Counted from the stretch's first letter, positions 1 through 8,291 are shown. The stretch is DNA of 64,000 nt from Sphingomonas sp. AR_OL41 (GCF_029911635.1 NZ_JARYTI010000007.1:92741-156740); one strand, 5' to 3'. The notes: generated by a model not told the origin, from the letters alone. Translations and numbers: made by a program.

Positions 1-1
1 G

Positions 2-59
2 CAGCCCTTCGACAAGCTCAGGGCGAACGGAAATAGGGTGCTTCAGACTCAACGCACGA
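2..59. repeat. Dispersed repeat, copy 1 (downstream of LysR stop)
   Basis: A 29-bp block at 2-30 is identical to 45655-45683. A second 16-bp block at 44-59 matches 45699-45714 at 15 of 16 positions. The first block contains the hairpin arms GCCCT and AGGGC around an 11-nt loop. In both copies the unit lies immediately beyond the stop codon of a minus-strand gene (LysR here, an amidase at the other copy). From memory this is a common dispersed family in sphingomonads and other proteobacteria. A role in 3' end formation is inferred from position only. Confidence 0.8.
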
Positions 60-63
60 GGCT

Positions 64-948
64 CTACCCTGCTGCAACGGGTTCCTTCAGCGTGCGCAGC
101 AACGCCTGGACGACCTCGCTGCCCGCAAACGCGGCGGAATCGGCGTGCGCCGCCGGCACGATGCCGATCGTCCGGGTGAAGGTGAAATCGGCCAGCGCCG
201 GCCGCACCACGCCGGGGTGGCGGAAGCAATCGGGCATCACCGTCACGCCAAGACCGCGGCGGACGAGCGCCAGCGCGCGGTCCTCGCTCGTCGTGCGCGC
301 GGCGAAAAAGGGGCGCACGCCGTGGCTGGTGAAATAACGGCTCGTCTCGGACAGCAATTCGCAGTGCCGGCGCACGATCATGACATTGTCGGCGAGCTGG
401 CCCGGCGCGATCACCGGCAGATGCGCCAGCGGGTGATCGGCCGCCATCGCCAGCGCATAGCCTTCGGTGAACAGCGGCATGGCCGACGATCGATCGCGCT
501 CGCCGCGCAGGATGGTGACGGCGGCATCGACGCGGCCGCGCGCGAGGCGTTCGTTGAGATCGCGCTCGCTCGCCTCGACGAGTTCGAGCCGGGTCGTCGC
601 CCCCGCGCGCCGCAGGTCGATCAACACCGCCTCGATCAGCGGGGTCGGAATTGTCGCCAGCACGCCGAGGCGAAAGGTCGCGCGCCCCGGCGATTCGTCG
701 GCGGCACGTTCGGCGACGAGGAATTCCGCCTCGATCCGCCGGGCGTGCGCGGCAAAGTGCGCGCCCGCCTCGGTCAGCTCGACGCGGCGGCTGGTGCGAC
801 GCAGCAGCACCCGGCCGAGTTCGCGCTCCAGCTTGGCGATGCCGACCGACAGCGTCGGCTGCGACACGCCGCAGGCATCGGCCGCGCGCGAGAAATTGCC
901 CTGGTCGATGACGGCCAAAAGATAACGCAGCAGATAGCGGTCAATCAT
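64..948 (-). CDS. LysR family transcriptional regulator
   Basis: DNA-binding regulator of about 294 residues, the usual LysR length. The N-terminal 60 residues form the winged helix-turn-helix (FSRAADACGVSQPTLSVGIA), followed by the inducer-binding region. It is divergent from the isovaleryl-CoA dehydrogenase gene, the usual arrangement for a LysR protein controlling its neighbour, so it probably responds to a leucine or isovalerate catabolite. Better-known leucine (liu) operons often use a MerR-type LiuR instead. The start is uncertain: ATG at 957 and ATG at 948 are in frame and neither has a clear ribosome binding site. I chose 948 (MIDRYLLRYLL) because a perfect palindrome covers the upstream ATG. 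Confidence 0.9.
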   Translation of the reverse strand: MIDRYLLRYLLAVIDQGNFSRAADACGVSQPTLSVGIAKLERELGRVLLRRTSRRVELTEAGAHFAAHARRIEAEFLVAERAADESPGRATFRLGVLATIPTPLIEAVLIDLRRAGATTRLELVEASERDLNERLARGRVDAAVTILRGERDRSSAMPLFTEGYALAMAADHPLAHLPVIAPGQLADNVMIVRRHCELLSETSRYFTSHGVRPFFAARTTSEDRALALVRRGLGVTVMPDCFRHPGVVRPALADFTFTRTIGIVPAAHADSAAFAGSEVVQALLRTLKEPVAAG

Positions 949-961
949 AGATGTCATCTAT
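947..961. promoter_or_regulatory. LysR-type operator (ATAG-N7-CTAT palindrome)
   Basis: The 15-bp perfect palindrome ATAGATG-T-CATCTAT fits the LysR T-N11-A box and the fuller ATAN-N7-NTAT form. It overlaps the possible start codons of the LysR gene and ends 79 bp before the dehydrogenase start, so one site could serve autorepression and activation of the catabolic genes. Confidence 0.55.
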
Positions 962-1039
962 AGCATGGCCGCAAGAGGTTCAATTTTTCCCACGCAGTCC
1001 GACGTGCTATCGCCCTAGCAGGATTGGGTGGAGAGACTG

Positions 1040-2191
1040 ATGGCCATGACCCTGGATTTCGCCCTGGGCGAAACCGCCGACATGATCCGCGACACGACGC
1101 AACGCTTCGCGACCGACAAGATCGCGCCGCTCGCCGCGAAGATCGACGCCGAGGACTGGTTCCCGCGCGAACTGTGGCCGGCGATGGGCGAGCTCGGCCT
1201 GCACGGCATCACCGTCGCGGAAGAAGATGGCGGGCTCGGCCTCGGTTATCTCGAGCATGTCATCGCCTGCGAGGAAGTCAGCCGCGCCTCGGCCTCGATC
1301 GGGCTGAGTTATGGCGCGCACTCCAATCTGTGCATCAACCAGATCGCCCGCTGGGCCAACCCCGAGCAGAAGGCCAAATATCTTCCCAAGCTGATCTCGG
1401 GCGAACATGTCGGCAGCCTCGCCATGTCGGAAAGCGGCGCCGGTTCCGACGTCGTGTCGATGAAGCTGCGCGCCGAGCCGGTGCAGGGCGGCTATGTCCT
1501 CAACGGCACCAAATTCTGGATCACCAACGCGCCTTATGCCGACACCTTGGTGGTCTATGCCAAGACCGGGGACGGATCGCGCGGCATCACCACCTTCCTG
1601 ATCGAGAAGGACATGCCCGGCTTCGCGATCGGCCAGAAGATCGACAAGATGGGAATGCGCGGCTCGCCGACCGCCGAGCTGGTGTTCACCGATTGCGAGG
1701 TGCCCGAGGAGAATGTCATGGGGCCGACCAATGGCGGCGTCGGCGTGCTGATGAGCGGGCTCGATTATGAGCGCACCGTGCTCGCCGGTATCCAGCTCGG
1801 CATCATGCAGGCGTGCCTCGATGTCGTGTTGCCCTATGTCCGCGAGCGCCAGCAGTTCGGCAAGCCGATCGGTGCGTTCCAGCTGATGCAGGCCAAGATC
1901 GCCGACATGTATGTCGCGCTCAATTCGGCGCGCGCCTATGTCTATGCGGTCGCGCGCGCCTGCGACGCGGGCAAGACGACGCGCTTCGATGCCGCCGGCG
2001 CGATCCTGCTGGCGAGCGAGAATGCCTTCAAGGTCGCCGGCGAGGCGGTGCAGGCGCTGGGCGGCGCGGGCTACACCAAGGACTGGCCGGTCGAACGTTT
2101 CCTGCGCGACGCCAAGCTGCTCGACATCGGCGCCGGGACCAACGAGATACGGCGCATGCTGATCGGCCGCGAACTGATCGGAGCCGCATGA
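1040..2191 (+). CDS. liuA: Isovaleryl-CoA dehydrogenase
   Basis: Flavin acyl-CoA dehydrogenase converting isovaleryl-CoA to 3-methylcrotonyl-CoA in leucine breakdown. The length (about 383 residues) and the acyl-CoA dehydrogenase signatures ([10 protein letters not shown], ending in the [13 protein letters not shown] region) are typical. Glu244 in [11 protein letters not shown] is where isovaleryl-CoA dehydrogenases carry the catalytic base. The C-terminal position used as base by medium-chain enzymes lies in IGAGTNEI and has no Glu, which favours this substrate. ATG 1040 is preceded by GGAG with a 6-nt gap; GTG 1028 and ATG 1046 are alternatives. The stop overlaps the next gene as ATGA, so the two are translationally coupled. 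Confidence 0.93.
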   Translation: MAMTLDFALGETADMIRDTTQRFATDKIAPLAAKIDAEDWFPRELWPAMGELGLHGITVAEEDGGLGLGYLEHVIACEEVSRASASIGLSYGAHSNLCINQIARWANPEQKAKYLPKLISGEHVGSLAMSESGAGSDVVSMKLRAEPVQGGYVLNGTKFWITNAPYADTLVVYAKTGDGSRGITTFLIEKDMPGFAIGQKIDKMGMRGSPTAELVFTDCEVPEENVMGPTNGGVGVLMSGLDYERTVLAGIQLGIMQACLDVVLPYVRERQQFGKPIGAFQLMQAKIADMYVALNSARAYVYAVARACDAGKTTRFDAAGAILLASENAFKVAGEAVQALGGAGYTKDWPVERFLRDAKLLDIGAGTNEIRRMLIGRELIGAA

Positions 2192-3789
2192 GCGCGCCGG
2201 TCCTCGAAACCCGCCTGTCGTCCGACAGCGAGACCTTCCGCGCCAATGCCGCGCACAATCGCGCGCTGGCAGAGAAGCTTCGCGCCGATGTCGCGCAGGC
2301 CGCGCTGGGCGGCAACGATAAGAGCCGCGAGCGCCACACCAGCCGCGGCAAGCTGCTGCCGCGCGATCGGGTCGAGCGGCTGCTCGATCCCGGCAGCCCG
2401 TTCCTTGAAATCGGCCAGCTCGCCGCCAACGACCTGTATGACGGCGAGGTGCCCGGCGCGGGGATGATCGCCGGCATCGGTCGCGTCTCGGGGCGGCAAT
2501 GCATGATCGTGTGCAACGACGCGACGGTGAAGGGCGGCACTTATTATCCGATGACGGTCAAGAAGCACCTCCGCGCGCAGGAGATCGCCGAGGCCAACCT
2601 TCTGCCGTGCATCTATCTGGTCGACTCCGGCGGGGCGAACCTGCCGCACCAGGCCGAGGTGTTCCCCGACCGCGACCATTTCGGGCGGATCTTCTTCAAC
2701 CAGGCCAATATGTCGGCCAAGGGCATCCCGCAGATCGCCTGCGTGATGGGCAGCTGCACCGCGGGCGGCGCCTATGTCCCTGCCATGTCCGACGAGACGA
2801 TCATCGTGCGCGGCCAGGGCACGATCTTTCTTGCCGGCCCGCCGCTGGTCAAGGCGGCGACCGGCGAGGTGATCTCGGCCGAGGAACTGGGCGGCGCCGA
2901 TACGCATGGCCGCAGGTCGGGCGTGGTCGACCATGTCGCCGAGAATGACGAGCATGCGCTGACCATCGTGCGCGACATCGTCTCGACGCTCCAGCCGCAG
3001 GTCATGGCGGGCGCCAACCTGAAGGAGCCGCGCCCGCCGAAATTCGACACCGAGGAACTGTACGGCATCGTGCCGCAGGACGTGCGCGCGCCCTACGACG
3101 TGCACGAGGTGATCGCGCGGCTGGTCGATGACAGCGAGTTTCACGAGTTCAAGGCGCTCTACGGCACAAGCCTGGTGTGCGGTTTTGCGCATATCTGGGG
3201 GCTGCCGGTGGCGATCCTCGCCAATAACGGCGTGCTGTTCAGCGAGAGCGCGGTGAAGGGTGCGCATTTCATCGAGCTCGCCTGCCAGCGGCGTATCCCG
3301 TTGCTGTTCCTGCAGAACATTTCGGGCTTCATGGTCGGCGGCCGCTATGAGGCGGAAGGCATTGCCAAGCATGGCGCCAAGCTCGTCACCGCCGTCGCCA
3401 CCGCGACCGTGCCGAAAATCACCGTGCTGATCGGCGGCAGCTTCGGCGCGGGCAATTACGGCATGTGCGGCCGCGCCTTCGGCCCGCGTTTCCTGTTCAG
3501 CTGGCCGAACTCGCGCATCTCGGTGATGGGCGGCGAACAGGCCGCCGCGGTGCTGGCCACCGTCCACCGCGACGCCGATGGCTGGAGCGAGGAACAGGCC
3601 GAGGCCTTCAAGGCCCCGATCCGCCAGCGCTATGAGGACGAGGGCAATCCGTGGCACGCCACCGCGCGGCTGTGGGACGACGGCATCATCGACCCGGCAC
3701 AGACGCGCGATGTGCTGGGGTTGGCGTTTGCCGCGACGCTCAACGCGCCGATCCCGGAGCGTCCGGCGTTCGGTGTGTTCCGGATGTGA
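2188..3789 (+). CDS. liuB: Methylcrotonyl-CoA carboxylase, beta (carboxyltransferase) subunit
   Basis: Carboxyltransferase subunit of the biotin-dependent 3-methylcrotonyl-CoA carboxylase, the step after LiuA. At 533 residues it is standard for the family. It begins with the typical [20 protein letters not shown] region and contains the crotonase-fold halves with [16 protein letters not shown] and [16 protein letters not shown], the acyl-CoA and carboxybiotin-binding segments. The start ATG overlaps the liuA stop. The alpha subunit gene (5292-7229) normally follows directly or after one enoyl-CoA hydratase gene. Here a nuclease cassette and two unrelated small genes lie between them. Confidence 0.94.
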   Translation: MSAPVLETRLSSDSETFRANAAHNRALAEKLRADVAQAALGGNDKSRERHTSRGKLLPRDRVERLLDPGSPFLEIGQLAANDLYDGEVPGAGMIAGIGRVSGRQCMIVCNDATVKGGTYYPMTVKKHLRAQEIAEANLLPCIYLVDSGGANLPHQAEVFPDRDHFGRIFFNQANMSAKGIPQIACVMGSCTAGGAYVPAMSDETIIVRGQGTIFLAGPPLVKAATGEVISAEELGGADTHGRRSGVVDHVAENDEHALTIVRDIVSTLQPQVMAGANLKEPRPPKFDTEELYGIVPQDVRAPYDVHEVIARLVDDSEFHEFKALYGTSLVCGFAHIWGLPVAILANNGVLFSESAVKGAHFIELACQRRIPLLFLQNISGFMVGGRYEAEGIAKHGAKLVTAVATATVPKITVLIGGSFGAGNYGMCGRAFGPRFLFSWPNSRISVMGGEQAAAVLATVHRDADGWSEEQAEAFKAPIRQRYEDEGNPWHATARLWDDGIIDPAQTRDVLGLAFAATLNAPIPERPAFGVFRM

Positions 3790-3811
3790 TGCCGGAAGCG
3801 GGACCGAAAAT

Positions 3812-3866
3812 TCCTCCCCGGAACGGGGAGGGGGACCGCGCGAAGCGCGGTGGAGGGGCTGGTCGG
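3812..3866 (+). repeat. Left inverted arm of the DUF559 cassette
   Basis: A 55-nt arm whose reverse complement recurs at 4213-4267. It contains a hairpin CTCCCC-GGAAC-GGGGAG and a second hairpin CCGCGC-GAA-GCGCGG. In the right arm, read in the same sense, the second stem is CCGGCC-GAA-GGCCGG. Both sides of the stem changed together, which points to selection on the folded form rather than simple copying. Confidence 0.9.
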
Positions 3867-3881
3867 ACGCTCACCGGGCCG

Positions 3882-4283
3882 ATGCAGACCGTCACTCGCG
3901 CACGCCGCCTGCGCCGGGAAATGACGTTGCCGGAGGTGTTGTTGTGGCAGGCATTGCGCCAAAGGCCTGCTGGCTTGAAGTTTCGTCCGCAACACCCTGC
4001 CGGCCGCTATGTTCTCGATTTTTACTGCGCGAGCGCTCGTCTTGCGATTGAAGTTGACGGCGAAGCGCATAATCGCGCCGACCAGCCGGCTCGGGATGAC
4101 GCTCGCGACCGCTGGCTTGCGCGCGAAAACGTCCGCGTCCTGCGTATCCCTGCCGACCTCATCCTCAAGGACATGGCCGCCGCGATCGCCTACATCGTGG
4201 CACAGGCTCTGCCCGACCAGCCCCTCCACCGGCCTTCGGCCGGTCCCCCTCCCCGTTCCGGGGAGGAACTGAAAGGACAATGA
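3882..4283 (+). CDS. DUF559 domain protein, PD-(D/E)XK / Vsr-like nuclease fold
   Basis: A small single-domain protein of 133 residues. It has the DUF559 pattern: an N-terminal basic helix (TRARRLRREMTLPEVLLWQA), then LDFYC and IEVDGEAH. These supply the Asp and the Glu-x-Asp of a PD-(D/E)XK-type active site like that of very-short-patch repair endonucleases. Cellular function is unknown. The last 20 or so residues are encoded by the right inverted arm, so the C-terminal tail is a translated repeat and probably not part of the fold. The ATG at 3882 lies just inside the left arm. The stop overlaps the start of the next gene. Confidence 0.85.
   Translation: MQTVTRARRLRREMTLPEVLLWQALRQRPAGLKFRPQHPAGRYVLDFYCASARLAIEVDGEAHNRADQPARDDARDRWLARENVRVLRIPADLILKDMAAAIAYIVAQALPDQPLHRPSAGPPPRSGEELKGQ
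4213..4267 (-). repeat. Right inverted arm of the DUF559 cassette
   Basis: Reverse-complement partner of 3812-3866, also 55 nt, carrying the compensated stem CCGGCC-TTC-GGCCGG. It overlaps the 3' end of the DUF559 coding sequence. Confidence 0.9.
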
Positions 4284-4759
4284 TGATCCTCCCGCTCCTC
4301 CTCCTCGCCGCGCAGATCACCCCGGTCCAGCCGATCGTGAAGGGCACCGCTTTGCCCCCGCCCGGCAGCGAGGAAGCCGGCGTGATGGTGCCGGTCAACG
4401 GGCTGCTCGCGGGCATTGCCGCGCGCGATGGCCAGGCGATGGCGAAATATCTGCGCCCCGACGGCAACGCCACGGTCGCGACCGAGAAGCCCGACGGCAC
4501 GCGCACCGTCACGCATATCAGCGCCGCCGACCTCCTCGCCCGCTTCACGCCGGGGCCGGAAAAATATGACGAGCGCCTGACCGACCCGGCGATCGAGATC
4601 AACGGCGACATTGCAATGGTGTGGTCGCCCTACACCTTCGCGATCGACGGCAAGGTGCATCATTGCGGCGTCGACCATTTCTCGCTCGTTCGCGAAGCCG
4701 GCAGCTGGAAAATCGCCAATCTGAGCTGGTCATCGCGCACCACCGGCTGCGCCGGCTGA
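4280..4759 (+). CDS. NTF2/SnoaL-like (DUF4440-type) small secreted protein
   Basis: A 159-residue protein with a hydrophobic, signal-like N-terminus followed by a single NTF2-like domain. Supporting segments are NGLLAGIAARDGQAMAKYL near the start and the terminal HFSLVREAGSWKIANLSW strand pattern. Such domains bind small ligands or act as isomerases or cyclases; nothing here identifies a substrate. The start ATG overlaps the DUF559 stop and has a GAAAGGA ribosome site that lies just beyond the repeat arm. It may belong to the leucine operon by position only. Confidence 0.7.
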   Translation: MMILPLLLLAAQITPVQPIVKGTALPPPGSEEAGVMVPVNGLLAGIAARDGQAMAKYLRPDGNATVATEKPDGTRTVTHISAADLLARFTPGPEKYDERLTDPAIEINGDIAMVWSPYTFAIDGKVHHCGVDHFSLVREAGSWKIANLSWSSRTTGCAG

Positions 4760-5295
4760 TGCGTCCGGCGCTCGTCCTGCTCGCGCTTGTGCTTGCGCAG
4801 GCCGCGCACGCGGCGCCGGATCGCTACAAGCCGATGCCGTCGATATCATACGAGCGCTACGAGAGGCTGATCAACCGGTTGATTGCGCACCCGCCGAGGC
4901 TGAGCAAGGCCCGGTTACCGGAGGGGTTCAAGATCGGCCGGTGTCTACTTGTGGTCGATGGGCGAACCCTGATCTCGGGCCCGTGCAGCTATTCCATCGC
5001 TACGCACGCGAACATACCAATGCCGCCCGGCGACTTCGAGTTTCACGGCCCGCACCAGGTCTATGCCGGCATCGATTATCCAGAGCCCGAAATCTATGCG
5101 GAGCACATCTCGACCGACTATTTCGTACAGGTCGATCATGCGCTGCTGGACGACGGGTCGACCGGCACCGGCTGGGAAGCGCACTGGAACGAGGACAGGC
5201 ACGCGACGCACGCCCAATCCGAACTCGGCCCCGTGACGCGCAAGGGCGCCTGTTACAGCAATGCGAGGACCAGGATTTGTCTGTGGAAAAAATGA
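4759..5295 (+). CDS. Hypothetical secreted protein
   Basis: A 178-residue protein with a clear Sec signal peptide (ALVLLALVLAQAAHAAP, cleavage near AHA-AP). I do not recognise the mature domain. It has four cysteines (in GRCLLVV, GPCSYS, KGACYS and RICLW) that could form two disulfides in the periplasm. It overlaps the preceding stop by one base (TGATG) and its own stop overlaps the liuD start, so it is part of the same polycistronic unit. Confidence 0.7.
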   Translation: MRPALVLLALVLAQAAHAAPDRYKPMPSISYERYERLINRLIAHPPRLSKARLPEGFKIGRCLLVVDGRTLISGPCSYSIATHANIPMPPGDFEFHGPHQVYAGIDYPEPEIYAEHISTDYFVQVDHALLDDGSTGTGWEAHWNEDRHATHAQSELGPVTRKGACYSNARTRICLWKK

Positions 5296-7229
5296 TCCAG
5301 TCCGTGCTTATCGCCAATCGCGGCGAGATCGCCTGCCGCATCATCCGCACCGCGCGGAAGATGGGGATTCGGACCGTCGCGGTCTATTCGGATGCCGATG
5401 CGAAGGCGCTGCACGTCCGCCAGGCCGACGATGCGGTGCATATCGGCCCCTCGCCGGCGCGCGAGAGCTATCTCGTCGGCGAGAAGATCATTGCGGCGGC
5501 GAATGCGACCGGCGCCGAGGCGATCCATCCCGGCTATGGCTTCCTGTCGGAGAATGCCGATTTCGCGCAGAGCGTGATCGATGCCGGGCTGATCTGGGTC
5601 GGCCCGCGACCCGACAGCATCCGCGCCATGGGGCTGAAGGACGCCGCCAAGGAGCGCATGATCGCCGCCGGCGTGCCAGTGACGCCGGGCTATCTCGGCG
5701 CCAACCAGGACCCGGCGCACCTCCAGGCCGAGGCGGACAAGATCGGTTATCCGGTGCTGATCAAGGCGGTCGCCGGCGGCGGCGGCAAGGGCATGCGGCG
5801 CGTCGATGCGGCGGCGGATTTCGCCGACGCGCTGCTGTCGTGCCAGCGCGAGGCGGCCGCGTCGTTCGGCGACGAGCGCGTGCTGATCGAGAAATACATC
5901 CTGAGCCCGCGCCATATCGAGGTGCAGGTGTTCGGCGACAGCCATGGCAATGTCGTCCACCTGTTCGAGCGCGATTGCAGCCTGCAGCGCCGCCACCAGA
6001 AGGTGATCGAGGAAGCCCCTGCCCCCGGCATGGACGAGGTAACCCGAGAGGCGATTTGCAACGCCGCAGTGCGCGCGGCCAAGGCGGTCGATTATGTCGG
6101 CGCCGGCACGATCGAGTTCATCGCCGATGCGAGCGAGGGCCTGCGCGCCGACCGCATCTGGTTTATGGAGATGAACACCCGGCTGCAGGTCGAGCATCCG
6201 GTGACCGAGGAGATTACCGGCCAGGATCTGGTCGAGTGGCAGCTGCGCGTGGCGAGTGGGGAGGTGCTGCCGAAGCGGCAGGATGAGCTCGCGATCGATG
6301 GTTGGGCGATCGAGGCACGGCTTTATGCGGAGGATCCGTCGAAGGGGTTTCTGCCCTCGATCGGCCGACTCGACTTTTTCGATATTGGCGAGAGCCACAT
6401 TGTCCGCATCGAAACCGGCGTCGGGCTCGGCAGCGAGATTTCACCCTATTATGATCCGATGATCGCCAAGATCGTCACTAAAGGTCGCACACGCGACCGC
6501 GCCGTTTATCAACTGGCTGCGGCTTGCCGGAATTCGATCATCGCACCGGTCAAGACCAACGCGGCCTTCCTCGCGCGGGCGCTTTCCCATCCGGATTTTG
6601 CCGCCGCCAATATTGATACCGGCTTCATCGCCAAGCACGAGGCGGAACTTGTCCCTGACGGCAAGCCGTCACACGATGTCATCGATTCCGCCGCGATGGC
6701 GGTGCTGCACGCCGAGATGGGCGATGCGGAGTCGGTGCAGCTGTGGCGTTACGAAAGCCGCCGCGCGCCTCAGCCCTATGTCGGGTCGGTGTGGCGCTCG
6801 CTGGCCGGGTTTCGGCTGGCAGCCGAGGACCACATGCGGATCGCGCTCAGCCGCGATGGAGAGACCTTCGTCGTCGACCGTCCGATCGACAAGCCGGCGA
6901 TGCTGTCGACGATCATCAAGGACGACCAGATCCTCGTGGCGGACATGGGCGAGAGCTTCCTTTTCACGCGCGCGCGTCCGTCGGGCGCCACCGCCGGCAC
7001 CGCCGCCGACGGCGCAATCCTCTCCCCCATGCCGGGCCGCATCATCGCCGTCGCGGTCGCGGCCGGCGATGTCGTCACCAAGGGCCAGAAACTCGTCACG
7101 CTCGAGGCGATGAAGATGGAGCATTCGCTGACCGCGCCCTTCGACGGCACCATCGCCGAACTCGATGCCGAGACCGGCGCGCAGGTCAGCGAGGGCAAGA
7201 TGCTGGTGCGCGTGGAGAAGGCGGCCTGA
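5292..7229 (+). CDS. liuD: Methylcrotonyl-CoA carboxylase, alpha (biotin carboxylase/BCCP) subunit
   Basis: A 645-residue biotin-containing subunit. The N-terminal biotin carboxylase starts SVLIANRGEIACRI, with the ATP-grasp glycine loop AVAGGGGKGMRRV, the catalytic region EMNTRLQVEHPVTE, and a C-terminal biotinyl domain with the biotinylation motif EAMKMEHS. It carboxylates biotin for transfer to LiuB. ATG 5292 overlaps the upstream stop. The rest of a leucine pathway (methylglutaconyl-CoA hydratase, HMG-CoA lyase) is not in the window. Confidence 0.94.
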   Translation: MIQSVLIANRGEIACRIIRTARKMGIRTVAVYSDADAKALHVRQADDAVHIGPSPARESYLVGEKIIAAANATGAEAIHPGYGFLSENADFAQSVIDAGLIWVGPRPDSIRAMGLKDAAKERMIAAGVPVTPGYLGANQDPAHLQAEADKIGYPVLIKAVAGGGGKGMRRVDAAADFADALLSCQREAAASFGDERVLIEKYILSPRHIEVQVFGDSHGNVVHLFERDCSLQRRHQKVIEEAPAPGMDEVTREAICNAAVRAAKAVDYVGAGTIEFIADASEGLRADRIWFMEMNTRLQVEHPVTEEITGQDLVEWQLRVASGEVLPKRQDELAIDGWAIEARLYAEDPSKGFLPSIGRLDFFDIGESHIVRIETGVGLGSEISPYYDPMIAKIVTKGRTRDRAVYQLAAACRNSIIAPVKTNAAFLARALSHPDFAAANIDTGFIAKHEAELVPDGKPSHDVIDSAAMAVLHAEMGDAESVQLWRYESRRAPQPYVGSVWRSLAGFRLAAEDHMRIALSRDGETFVVDRPIDKPAMLSTIIKDDQILVADMGESFLFTRARPSGATAGTAADGAILSPMPGRIIAVAVAAGDVVTKGQKLVTLEAMKMEHSLTAPFDGTIAELDAETGAQVSEGKMLVRVEKAA

Positions 7230-7717
7230 GCGCGCTCGCCATCCGCGAGGCCATACGCGACGACCTACCGGCGATCGTCGCGCTGCTCGCCGACGATGTG
7301 AACGGCGCGAAGCGCGAGGATGCCAGCCTGCCGCTCGCCCCCGGCTATAGCGCCGCGTTCGACGCGATCCAGGCCGACCCCAACCAGATGCTCATCGTCG
7401 CCGAGCGTGACGGTCGCGTCATCGGCACGCTGCAACTCTCCTTCCTGCCGGGCCTGTCGCATCGCGGCGCGTGGCGCGGGCAGATCGAGGCGGTGCGCAT
7501 CGCCAGCGACCTGCGCGGCCAGGGGCTGGGCGCGGAGCTGATCGCCTGGGCGGTGGAGCAATGTCGCGCGCGGGGGTGCCGGATGGCGCAGCTGACCTCG
7601 AAGAGCGATCGGGTGGATGCGCATCGCTTCTATGAGCGGCTCGGCTGGGACAAAAGTCACGCCGGGTTCAAACTCTCCCTCTCCCCCTTGGGGGAGAGGG
7701 TCGGGGAGAGGGGGTAG
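7226..7717 (+). CDS. GNAT family N-acetyltransferase, probable non-canonical CTG start
   Basis: GNAT fold protein (about 163 residues) with the acetyl-CoA loop in VRIASDLRGQGLGAELI and a late HRFYERLGW motif. The domain begins at AIREAIRDDLPAIVALL, but no ATG, GTG or TTG lies in frame just upstream. The nearest candidate is CTG at 7226, which overlaps the liuD stop as CTGA exactly where an ATGA coupling would be expected, with GGAG upstream. The last 14 residues (LSLSPLGERVGERG) are translated from the palindromic repeat at 7673. Substrate unknown. It could be a gene with a damaged start. Confidence 0.7.
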   Translation: MSALAIREAIRDDLPAIVALLADDVNGAKREDASLPLAPGYSAAFDAIQADPNQMLIVAERDGRVIGTLQLSFLPGLSHRGAWRGQIEAVRIASDLRGQGLGAELIAWAVEQCRARGCRMAQLTSKSDRVDAHRFYERLGWDKSHAGFKLSLSPLGERVGERG

Positions 7718-7784
7718 CGCCAAACGCAACGTCCGCGTGACTGCCCCTCTCCCCTACCCTCTCCCCGCAAGCGGGGAGAGGGAG
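7673..7784. repeat. Inverted pair of GC-rich palindromes, copy A (about 112 bp)
   Basis: Two hairpins in inverted orientation, 7677-7700 (11-bp stem, TT loop) and 7757-7782 (12-bp stem, AA loop), separated by a short spacer. The left half encodes the end of the GNAT protein. Length and organisation match 8171-8283 and 9999-10110. The pair lies between the convergent GNAT and sufA genes, so it could also terminate transcription both ways. Confidence 0.9.
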
Positions 7785-7791
7785 AAATAGT

Positions 7792-8157
7792 TCAGACCGT
7801 GAAGCTCTCGCCGCAACCGCAGGCGCCCTTGGCGTTGGGGTTGTTGAACACGAAGCCGGCGGCGAAATCGTCCTCGACCCAGTTCATCGTCGAACCGACC
7901 AGATAGAGGATCGACCCGCCATCGACGAACAGCGTGCCGCCAGGCGTGTCGATGCGCTCGTCGAACGGCTTGGCCTCGCTGACATAGTCGACCGAATAGG
8001 CCAGCCCCGAACAGCCGCGCTTGGGCGTCGACAGCTTGACGCCGACCGCGCCCTCGGGCGCGCGCGCCATGAGGTCGGCAATGCGCGCCTCGGCCGAAGG
8101 CGTGAGGATCAGCGCGGCGGGGCGCGGGCGGCGGGTCGTGGTCGTGGTCGTGGTCAT
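7792..8157 (-). CDS. sufA: A-type Fe-S cluster carrier SufA (HesB/IscA family)
   Basis: A 121-residue A-type scaffold/carrier that receives Fe-S clusters from SufBCD and delivers them to apoproteins. The three family cysteines are Cys49 (GCSG), Cys113 and Cys115 (CGCG). It is the last gene of the suf operon. The start at 8157 has a GGAAGG ribosome site. Residues 2-8 are a run of threonines encoded by a short GTCGTG tandem repeat, an unusual N-terminus that could vary by slippage. Confidence 0.93.
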   Translation of the reverse strand: MTTTTTTTRRPRPAALILTPSAEARIADLMARAPEGAVGVKLSTPKRGCSGLAYSVDYVSEAKPFDERIDTPGGTLFVDGGSILYLVGSTMNWVEDDFAAGFVFNNPNAKGACGCGESFTV

Positions 8158-8170
8158 TTCCGTTCCTTCC

Positions 8171-8283
8171 TCCCCTCCCGCCTGCGGGAGGGGACCGAGG
8201 GGTGGGCGCCCGGTTACTACAAGCGATGCGCTCGTGGAGAGCGGGAGCCCACCCCCAACCCCCTCCCGTAAACGGGAGGGGGC
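8171..8283. repeat. Inverted pair of GC-rich palindromes, copy B (about 113 bp)
   Basis: Hairpin 8172-8193 (10-bp stem, CT loop) and hairpin 8259-8282 (11-bp stem) in inverted orientation, with GGGGTGGGC facing GCCCACCCC between them. It fills the sufT-sufA intergenic space, so it could attenuate or stabilise the operon mRNA. Confidence 0.9.
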
Positions 8284-8291
8284 AAAATTGC

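Larger units (their letters stand above)
3812..4267. mobile_element. Candidate DUF559 nuclease cassette bounded by inverted repeats
   Basis: A 456-bp unit made of two 55-bp inverted arms and 346 bp between them, almost filled by the DUF559 gene. It sits between the two carboxylase subunit genes, where no nuclease is expected. The arms resemble three gene-less inverted pairs in the neighbouring suf region (7673-7784, 8171-8283, 9999-10110). Mobility is inferred; no target-site duplication is evident to me. Confidence 0.5.
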
